Shown here piece by piece: positions 1-5,027 of a stretch of DNA of 7,595 nt. The notes beneath the pieces were generated by a model that made no database searches, was not told where the DNA came from, and saw nothing but the letters and a program-made list of their open reading frames with translations. A program made the translations under genes and the position numbers. Within the stretch, counting starts at the first letter, position 1, and every line of letters begins with the position of its first letter. The stretch spans positions 1 to 7,595 of the forward strand of contig CACZPB010000155.1 of NCBI GenBank assembly GCA_902782905.1, read 5' to 3'. The stretch is from an uncultured bacterium (lineage in GTDB: Bacteria > Cyanobacteriota > Vampirovibrionia > Gastranaerophilales > Gastranaerophilaceae).

Positions 1-1
1 A

Positions 2-199
2 CGTAAAAATCCATTTAAGGCGCTTGCTGTAAGTTTATTATCAAGCCTAAAGGACATGCTTACCATAAGGCAAAAACTGAAAATGGCTAAGTACAGGGTT
101 AGTTATCACCAACACCAGCTTCACAAAATGGAAAGTCTTATAGCTGAAAGCAATGATCACACATTCCTAAGGGCAAAAAACTTAAACGAACTAAGATAA
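2..199 (+). CDS. 3' end of an unrecognised small basic helical protein (5' partial)
   Basis: The second reading frame is open from the window edge to a TAA at 197-199 and gives 65 residues. I do not recognise the family. The visible C-terminal part has no obvious membrane segment beyond a short hydrophobic stretch near its start (ALAVSLL). It is rich in Lys, Arg, His and Gln, with a likely helical middle (residues about 15-50, including LTIRQKLKMAKYRV and HQHQLHKM). The reading is supported by position: it stops 12 nt before the next gene, and the ribosome binding site of that gene begins within this stop codon, which is typical of an operon. The upstream part lies outside the window, so length and function cannot be judged. 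It could be a partner of the coiled-coil protein that follows. Confidence is moderate because only context and an open frame of 65 codons support it. Confidence 0.55.
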   Translation, partial: RKNPFKALAVSLLSSLKDMLTIRQKLKMAKYRVSYHQHQLHKMESLIAESNDHTFLRAKNLNELR

Positions 200-204
200 A
201 GGAG
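198..204 (+). promoter_or_regulatory. Ribosome binding site of the 110-aa coiled-coil protein
   Basis: AAAGGAG lies 7 nt before the ATG at 212 and overlaps the stop codon of the upstream partial gene. It fixes the start of the 110-residue protein and suggests that the two genes are translated from one message. Confidence 0.75.
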
Positions 205-211
205 TCCTATT

Positions 212-544
212 ATGGGATTAATTGCCTCAAGTTTTAGAATGATGTACCTGACAGCGTACAAGATTTCTTTGGAATCAAAAATTCAGTGGATTGCATCGGC
301 AAAGATGGAGCTTGTTGCTTCGTCTGACGAAATAATGGCTCTGGGTAATGACTTAGATCCTGAAAACCCAGCAGTCAAACAGTTAGAAGCCCGAAGGGAT
401 AAGCTGGTGGTATTAGAAAAGAAACTTGATTTACAAATGCAAGAGTATCAAAACAGGCTTAAAATGGTTGATGCAGAACTTCAATCTGCTCAAGGTGCTG
501 TCGATTCGGCAATTCAGCGGTCGTTCCAGTATAATTTCGGATAG
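212..544 (+). CDS. Small coiled-coil protein with an MGL-x-A-S N-terminus, function unknown
   Basis: A complete 110-residue protein with ATG start, good ribosome binding site and TAG stop. It has no signal peptide and no membrane helix. The N-terminus (MGLIASSFRMMYLTA, residues 1-15) is followed by a helical stretch (16-45). A short loop containing DLDPENP (47-53) follows, then a strongly charged heptad-like helix (about 54-95, with LEARRDKLVVLEKKLDLQMQ inside) and an aromatic tail ending SFQYNFG. From memory, unverified, an N-terminus of the type MGL-x-A-S-x-x-R-x-x-x-L-T-A recurs in families of uncharacterised proteins in gut Vampirovibrionia. The helix-loop-helix layout resembles small export-apparatus or filament-type proteins, but no diagnostic motif of a secretion system is visible, so no function is assigned. 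It is the last gene before the terminator at 568-601 and probably shares a transcript with the partial gene upstream. Confidence 0.8.
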   Translation: MGLIASSFRMMYLTAYKISLESKIQWIASAKMELVASSDEIMALGNDLDPENPAVKQLEARRDKLVVLEKKLDLQMQEYQNRLKMVDAELQSAQGAVDSAIQRSFQYNFG

Positions 545-567
545 TATGAACTTAAGACATAATAAAA

Positions 568-601
568 CAGGGGCGGTAAAACTTACCACCCCTGCTTTTT
601 T
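568..601 (+). terminator. Strong intrinsic terminator, probably bidirectional
   Basis: A 12-bp stem with one C/A mismatch is formed by CAGGGGCGGTAA (568-579) and TTACCACCCCTG (583-594), with a 3-nt loop and a CTTTTTT tail (595-601). It lies 23 nt after the stop of the coiled-coil gene. On the opposite strand the same stem is followed by GTTTTATT (the complement of 561-567 and the stem base), so it can also end transcription of the converging SLH gene, whose stop is at 674. Confidence 0.88.
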
Positions 602-673
602 CTGCAAACGACTTGAGCTTACTGTCCCAAGCGGGATAAAACGAGGAATATTATCCGGCTGATACTTTTATCC

Positions 674-2665
674 TTAATATTTACCCCCGTTGCAGCCGAA
701 AGCAATTGTAACGTGTTCTCTCGGATTTATAGAAGATATTTTTTGACCTTTTGCGTCAACAAGGTAGCCGATTTCGTCACCTGTTGCCTGTACAAGTCCT
801 ATAGTACCCGAAACAGCTGTACGAGCAAAATCTACAGGAGTTTTAACAGTATCGTAAAGCATATCGCCTACACTTCTTGCAGCTCCGCCGAATTGACCTT
901 GGAATGCTTCTCCTAGTGCAATACCGGTTCCTGATGCTACGTTTTCAAGGCCGTTTCCGAGGCTTGAAATCATGCCGCCTGTTGTTCTGCCGACAATACC
1001 AAGCATTTGACCTGACCAAGTAAGAGGTGCTGTTACGATTCTTGAAATGATATTTGGTGTATTCGATTTAGAAATATCTGCGTTCAAGATTTGTCTTGGA
1101 AGTGTTGCTCTGTGACCGCAGTTTTCAATTTCTTGGAATGCAAGCTTAAGAGCACCTTTTTGGCAGCCGGAAGGTCTTACGACTTCTACTACTTTACCGT
1201 ACACATTTGAGCCTACAGGGTAAAGCTGACCGTTAATTGTTACGTCTTCCATTGTTTTAGCAGCAAATCTTTGACCGACGTGAGAAGATTTTGCACTTAT
1301 TTGGTCTTTAAATTTAAGCTTTAATGTAGGAATTGTAACCAATTCTTCTTCTTCGATGAATGCCTTCTTATCAACAGGGCAAGTCGGGCAATCGTTGTTT
1401 GCTGTTACAGGATTCTTATCTAAGCCTGCGGCAACACGAATATTTTGGAGCATAGCAGCAATATCGGCTCTTGTTGCTTCACCAAACGGGTTGATTTTGT
1501 TCGGAGAAGGAGAGTTTTCCAATGCACCTTTATCTAAAGCCTTTGCGATAGGAATTTGTGCCCATTCAGGAACTTGTTTACCGTCAGTATAACGGGATAA
1601 AACTTTTTGAGCCTCGCATTTATCCATTTCGCCGCATTGCAGAGCCTTAGACATAGCGCAAAGCGCTTCAACACGAGTTACGTTATTGTTTGGCAGAAAT
1701 TTACCGCTCGGGTACCCTTTCAAAAGGTCGTTATGTACAGCTACGGTAATAGCGTTGTTTGCCCAGTGATTTGTCGGAACATCAGAGAACAATTTTTCTC
1801 CTCTTGTTGAGTACATATCCTTGTCAAATCCCTTAACCAACATAGTAGCAAATTCTGCACGGGTAATGTTTTTATAAGGTTTATACAATCTGTCCGGATA
1901 ACCTACAACAACATCGTTTATTGCAAGTTTATCAATTTCACAAGCTGCCCAGTGGCTTGCAGGAACATCAGGGAACATTTGTGACATTCCGGCAGCAGCG
2001 CCTGTCATACCTTTAAGGTTCGCAAACGGAGAAAGGTCAAACGGTGCTAGCGTCTTTTTTATGGCTTGAATAGAGTTTGCTGTGCCCATTTGAATAGGAC
2101 ATCCTGCGCCGTCCATTTTTGCCTCGTCTCTCACAATTGGTGCGCCTGTGTGGTTTGTAATATCATTCAGGCAAGGAATGTTTGAGGCTGCGCCTGTAAT
2201 TGAGCCGTCAGATGAAATAGTTGAACCCATTGTACCTGAGTACAAGCCGTTTGCTTGTCTGTTTACAGTAAAACCGTCTAAGGGTCTATACCCTTCTGCT
2301 GAGTAGATTGAATCACGTTCGGTACCTACAAAATTGTTAGTACCGTAAATTGCATTCGGATATGAGTAAACTTGTCTCATATCTTCTCGCAGAAGCTTCT
2401 TAGAACTTGGGCAGAGAGAGCAAGACGGAGTCGGGTCAGGTTCGCATTTTGGAGCCTCATTGCATCCGCATGTCGGCTCAGGCTCTGCTTCGCAAGGACA
2501 AGCGTTACCTGTCACAACAGGTAAATCATTTTCGCACGGGCATGCGCTTTGAGTTACAATCGGGCGCTGCTCGCTGCATGGGCAAGCTGCCATTGCCGTA
2601 CTAAACGAACACGTTGCTATACCAACGGCAATTGCAGCTGCCACAGTAAGTTTTCTAATCGTCAT
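674..2665 (-). CDS. Secreted SLH-domain envelope protein with cysteine-rich N-terminus
   Basis: A complete 663-residue precursor. Residues 1-26 form a clear Sec signal peptide: basic MTIRK, a hydrophobic core, and the cleavage motif AMA before A27. Residues 27-85 are rich in Cys and Pro, with three ACPC units spaced exactly 14 residues apart (A27, A41, A55), then CGC, C73 and CSLC. Three SLH domains follow at about 231-281, 294-342 and 359-410. They are recognisable by FPDVPASHWA, FSDVPTNHWA and a divergent YTDGKQVPEWA, and by the ITRAEF, VTRVEA and ATRADI motifs. SLH domains bind cell-wall-linked polysaccharide, often pyruvylated. A β-rich segment (about 442-520, LYPVGSNVYGKVVEVVRPSG) and a glycine-rich, amphipathic tail (about 540-663) have no function I can name. 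There is no OprB-like porin barrel of the kind fused to SLH in cyanobacterial outer-membrane proteins. It is transcribed alone, convergent with the small-protein operon. The role is probably as a cell-surface or outer-membrane-tethering protein. Confidence 0.93.
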   Translation of the reverse strand: MTIRKLTVAAAIAVGIATCSFSTAMAACPCSEQRPIVTQSACPCENDLPVVTGNACPCEAEPEPTCGCNEAPKCEPDPTPSCSLCPSSKKLLREDMRQVYSYPNAIYGTNNFVGTERDSIYSAEGYRPLDGFTVNRQANGLYSGTMGSTISSDGSITGAASNIPCLNDITNHTGAPIVRDEAKMDGAGCPIQMGTANSIQAIKKTLAPFDLSPFANLKGMTGAAAGMSQMFPDVPASHWAACEIDKLAINDVVVGYPDRLYKPYKNITRAEFATMLVKGFDKDMYSTRGEKLFSDVPTNHWANNAITVAVHNDLLKGYPSGKFLPNNNVTRVEALCAMSKALQCGEMDKCEAQKVLSRYTDGKQVPEWAQIPIAKALDKGALENSPSPNKINPFGEATRADIAAMLQNIRVAAGLDKNPVTANNDCPTCPVDKKAFIEEEELVTIPTLKLKFKDQISAKSSHVGQRFAAKTMEDVTINGQLYPVGSNVYGKVVEVVRPSGCQKGALKLAFQEIENCGHRATLPRQILNADISKSNTPNIISRIVTAPLTWSGQMLGIVGRTTGGMISSLGNGLENVASGTGIALGEAFQGQFGGAARSVGDMLYDTVKTPVDFARTAVSGTIGLVQATGDEIGYLVDAKGQKISSINPREHVTIAFGCNGGKY
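2411..2587 (-). repeat. Coding repeat: 14-residue CPC units in the SLH protein
   Basis: Residues 27-40, 41-54 and 55 onward each begin ACPC. The first two units also share a P-[IV]-V-T core, as in RPIVTQS and LPVVTGN, and the third decays into an E/P-rich stretch followed by CGC, a single Cys and CSLC. The segment holds 11 cysteines in 58 residues. The DNA copies have diverged, so this is a protein-level repeat and not a recent DNA duplication. Confidence 0.75.
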
Positions 2666-2670
2666 TTTTA

Positions 2671-2680
2671 CCTCCTTTTT
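2671..2680 (-). promoter_or_regulatory. Ribosome binding site of the SLH protein gene
   Basis: Read on the minus strand, AAAAAGGAGG stands 5 nt before the ATG at 2665. It is a near-perfect Shine-Dalgarno sequence and the strongest in the window. It fixes the start directly before a textbook signal peptide and suits an abundant surface protein. Confidence 0.8.
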
Positions 2681-2823
2681 CTTGAGGAATAATCCCTTTT
2701 TATCCCTTCAAGAAAACTAACTTCTAAATTATGTTTGTTTTAGGAGATTAAAACATTGTCTGAACAGGTAGTCCGACTGGGGGAAATGCTTTGAACCGTT
2801 TAGAGTTGTTATGATCGTAAAAG

Positions 2824-2836
2824 TTACAATTTGTAA
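2824..2836. promoter_or_regulatory. Perfect palindrome, possible operator
   Basis: TTACAA-T-TTGTAA is a perfect 6+1+6 inverted repeat in the divergent region between the SLH gene and the pseudo-kinase operon. Its left half also reads as a -35-like TTACAA with a TAATAA 16 nt downstream (2846-2851), so it could be an operator over an alternative promoter. The region is AT-rich and a repeat of this size could arise by chance. Confidence 0.3.
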
Positions 2837-2851
2837 TAAACTGAATAATAA

Positions 2852-2880
2852 AACTTTTAGATATTATTTTATGGTAAAAT
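2852..2880 (+). promoter_or_regulatory. Candidate extended -10 promoter of the pseudo-kinase / ABC / AsmA operon
   Basis: TGG-TAAAAT (2872-2880) matches the extended -10 pattern TGn-TAnnnT. The region 16-17 nt upstream (AACTTT) is a poor -35, which extended -10 promoters tolerate. Transcription would begin near 2887, leaving a very short leader that still contains the AGAGGT ribosome binding site at 2890-2895, 7 nt before the ATG at 2903. An alternative is TTACAA-N16-TAATAA at 2824-2851. Confidence 0.4.
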
Positions 2881-2902
2881 ACAGGTAGCAGAGGTAGAAA
2901 AA

Positions 2903-3982
2903 ATGGATTTGAAAAAGATATTATTTAAAACTAATACAATCGATGTCGAGAAGTCCCTTCCCGACGCAATTATAATGATTTCAAAAGAGGGAAAAATTCA
3001 GTGGGTGAATGATGTTGCAGCAGAGATTTTTGAAACTTCAAAAATGCATCTTTTGACATCTAATATTTCTGATTTTTTGGAAAACGCAATGAACTTGGTC
3101 TCAAACTCAGTAATAATGCATAAACCGATTATAACAAAGTTGAACGAAAAAGAAGTTTATTTTGATATGACAGCAAGAGAAATAGAAGAAGGCTACGTCT
3201 TGGATTTCAGAGATGCTGTTAACGAAGCGGCAGAAGACCAAAAAGAGGAAAAGCCCGCTGTAATCAACAGAGAAAAAAATAATTTTTTGATGAAAATATC
3301 AAATGATTTAAAATCACCGATACAATCAATTGTCGGTTTCTCTCAAGCCATGGCGGACGGTCTTGGCGGTTCTATGTCCGAGCAGCAAGAAAAATACATA
3401 AAAATTATAAACAAAAATTCTTCGGATTTAATGTATTTTATAGGAAAATTGATTGAGCACGCTCAAACGGAATCTTCTCCTAAAACTCCGGAGAAAAAGC
3501 CTTTTGATATCGTAGCGCTCGTAAACTCTACCGTAAGGTTTAACGAACAATTATACAAAGGAAAAGAAATAAATATAAATATCAATCAAGCTGAAAACTT
3601 TAAAAAGACAGTTCATTCGGATGCGGATATTGTCAAGAATATTCTGCAAAATATTCTTGAAGTAATATTCAAATCGGTTGATATGGGTGAAGTTGGTATA
3701 GAGCTTTCAAATCCTGATGAAGAATTTTTGAACTCAAAAAATATAACGGCAGGCAATTATACATTGATTAAGATTTCAAGCAGTGCGCTGCTTCTGTCCG
3801 AAAATGATTTGGAGTGTATGTTTGATCCTTATAAGATAGTTGATTCCACAAACAGAAAAAATGTTTTGAGGGCAATTGTATTGAATAGCGCTAAAAATCT
3901 TGTACAATCTTTAGGCGGTGCAATTTGGATTGAATCTCAAATACTAAAAAGTACAAGTTTTAATATAATTTTGCCTGAATAA
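2903..3982 (+). CDS. PAS / histidine-kinase-like protein lacking catalytic residues (predicted pseudo-kinase)
   Basis: A 359-residue soluble protein with no signal peptide or membrane helix. A PAS-like sensor domain spans about 15-105 (SLPDAIIMISKEGKIQWVND). The dimerisation/phosphotransfer (HisKA) region spans about 122-190 and keeps the family's flavour (FLMKISNDLKSPIQSIVGFS), but the phospho-accepting His of the SHELRTPL box is Asn134. The ATPase-like region (200-359) keeps its layout and some landmarks: NIL at 250-252, MFDPY at 306-310, GGAIWIES at 338-345 and a terminal FNIILP. It has lost the Mg-binding Asn of the N-box (Val254), the DxGxG of G1 (ISSSALLL, 291-298) and the glycines of G2 (NVLRAIVL, 320-327). 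It is therefore predicted not to autophosphorylate or to bind ATP normally. The frame is intact and the fold seems kept, so it is a divergent regulator rather than a decaying gene. It leads the operon 14 nt before the ABC ATPase; no response regulator is visible. A role as a protein-protein sensor or scaffold is inference. Confidence 0.88.
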   Translation: MDLKKILFKTNTIDVEKSLPDAIIMISKEGKIQWVNDVAAEIFETSKMHLLTSNISDFLENAMNLVSNSVIMHKPIITKLNEKEVYFDMTAREIEEGYVLDFRDAVNEAAEDQKEEKPAVINREKNNFLMKISNDLKSPIQSIVGFSQAMADGLGGSMSEQQEKYIKIINKNSSDLMYFIGKLIEHAQTESSPKTPEKKPFDIVALVNSTVRFNEQLYKGKEINININQAENFKKTVHSDADIVKNILQNILEVIFKSVDMGEVGIELSNPDEEFLNSKNITAGNYTLIKISSSALLLSENDLECMFDPYKIVDSTNRKNVLRAIVLNSAKNLVQSLGGAIWIESQILKSTSFNIILPE

Positions 3983-3984
3983 TT

Positions 3985-3990
3985 GGGGAG
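3985..3990 (+). promoter_or_regulatory. Ribosome binding site deciding the ABC ATPase start
   Basis: GGGGAG sits in the 14-nt gap between the pseudo-kinase stop and the ABC ATPase start. Its 6-nt spacing to the ATG at 3997 favours that codon over the adjacent in-frame TTG at 3994. Confidence 0.6.
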
Positions 3991-3996
3991 CTTTTG

Positions 3997-5025
3997 ATGA
4001 GCAGTGTAGTTTTAAAAAATCTCGTCAAAACTTATGACGGGAAAAAAAATATAATCGACGGAATTAATCTTGAGATAAAAGACAAAGAATTTATTGTACT
4101 TGTAGGTTCCTCCGGCTGCGGAAAGTCTACAATACTAAGACTAATTTCGGGGCTTGAAGAAATAAGCTCTGGAGAGATTCTCATTGACGGAAAAGTTGTT
4201 AACAACGTCCATCCAAAAGACAGGGATATCGCTTTTGTGTTCCAAAGTTACGCATTATATCCTCATATGAGTGTTTATGAAAATATTGCATTCGGACTAA
4301 AGATGAGAAAGTACGATAAGTCAGAAATTGATAAAAAAGTTAGAGAGGTCGCAAAATCTCTAAATCTTGAGGAACTTTTGGACAGAAAACCACGCCAATT
4401 ATCAGGCGGTCAAAGACAGAGAGTTGCGCTGGGGCGTGCAATAGTAAGAAATCCAAAAGTATTTCTTATGGATGAGCCTTTATCAAATTTGGATGCAAAT
4501 TTGCGTGTGCAAATGCGCTCAGAAATTAAGAAGCTCCATCAAAATCTTCAAACGACTTTTATTTACGTGACACACGATCAAACAGAAGCTCTCACAATGG
4601 GTGACAGGATTGTAATTCTTGACAAAGGTAAGATTCAGCAAATTGATACTCCTGAGGTTATATACAACAATCCAAAAAATAAATTCGTCGCAGGATTTAT
4701 CGGTCAAATGAACTTTATAGAAACGGAAGTAAAAGATGGAAAGTTCAGTATTGAAAATCAAGAATTTTATACTGATAAAACCCTTAATGGCAAAGTTACA
4801 GTTGCAATAAGGGCAGAAAAAATGATTAATGGCGGTATTTCAATATTCGTGAAGCCTGAAATAGTTGAGATGACCGGCGGAGAGAGAATAGTTTATTTTT
4901 ATTTGAACGGAAGTAAATGTTCGGCAAGAATTCCTCTTGACTATCCTATAGGGGAAAATCTTGAACTTAAAATATCTGTAAATGACATGTATTTCTTTGA
5001 TAAGAATAGCGGGGAAGTTATTTAA
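3997..5025 (+). CDS. ABC transporter ATP-binding protein, MalK/UgpC (CUT1) type
   Basis: A complete ATPase of 342 residues; this family usually has about 350-370. In order it has Walker A GSSGCGKST (37-45), a Q-loop (Q83 in VFQSYALYPH), the signature LSGGQRQRVALGRA (135-148), Walker B VFLMDEP (155-161), a D-loop SNLDAN, an H-loop His193, and a C-terminal TOBE-like regulatory region (about 235-342). It should hydrolyse ATP to drive import, classically of oligosaccharides or glycerol-3-phosphate, from the cytoplasmic face of the inner membrane. The ATG at 3997 is preferred over the TTG at 3994: GGGGAG at 3985-3990 is 6 nt from the ATG and only 3 nt from the TTG. No permease or solute-binding protein gene lies in the window. 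It may serve permeases encoded elsewhere, as shared ATPases such as MsmX do. Its substrate cannot be read from the sequence. Confidence 0.93.
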   Translation: MSSVVLKNLVKTYDGKKNIIDGINLEIKDKEFIVLVGSSGCGKSTILRLISGLEEISSGEILIDGKVVNNVHPKDRDIAFVFQSYALYPHMSVYENIAFGLKMRKYDKSEIDKKVREVAKSLNLEELLDRKPRQLSGGQRQRVALGRAIVRNPKVFLMDEPLSNLDANLRVQMRSEIKKLHQNLQTTFIYVTHDQTEALTMGDRIVILDKGKIQQIDTPEVIYNNPKNKFVAGFIGQMNFIETEVKDGKFSIENQEFYTDKTLNGKVTVAIRAEKMINGGISIFVKPEIVEMTGGERIVYFYLNGSKCSARIPLDYPIGENLELKISVNDMYFFDKNSGEVI

Positions 5026-5027
5026 TT

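Larger units (their letters stand above)
2666..2902. other. Divergent intergenic region between the SLH gene and the pseudo-kinase operon
   Basis: These 237 nt contain no credible gene. They hold the SLH gene's ribosome binding site, the palindrome at 2824-2836, the candidate promoter at 2852-2880, and a G-rich island at about 2762-2800 in otherwise AT-rich DNA. No convincing -35/-10 pair was found for the SLH gene; ACATAAT on the minus strand near 2728-2734 is only a weak -10 candidate. Confidence 0.6.

Noticed and set aside
630..660. Inverted repeat AGCGGGATAA / TTATCCGGCT near the end of the SLH gene
   Set aside because: The stem has a central mismatch and an 11-nt loop, and no T-tract follows on the minus strand, so it is a poor terminator beside the strong one at 568-601.
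426..662. A 78-codon plus-strand frame across the end of the coiled-coil gene and the terminator
   Set aside because: It reads through the terminator stem, overlaps a well-supported gene in another frame, and lacks a ribosome binding site.
2681..2713. Weak inverted repeat CTTGAGG / CTTCAAG and the short direct repeat ATCCCTT upstream of the SLH gene
   Set aside because: The arms are short and mismatched, with no matching regulatory motif; probably chance.
2762..2800. Possible tRNA or known small RNA in the G-rich island
   Set aside because: No acceptor stem, anticodon loop or T-arm can be paired, and no known RNA family signature is recognisable.
2903..3982. Reading the histidine kinase-like gene as a pseudogene
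   Set aside because: The frame is intact over 359 codons with a good start and operon position, and losses are confined to catalytic motifs while structural landmarks remain.
3994..3996. TTG as the start of the ABC ATPase
   Set aside because: The ribosome binding site is only 3 nt away, and the next codon is an ATG with proper spacing and the usual N-terminus.
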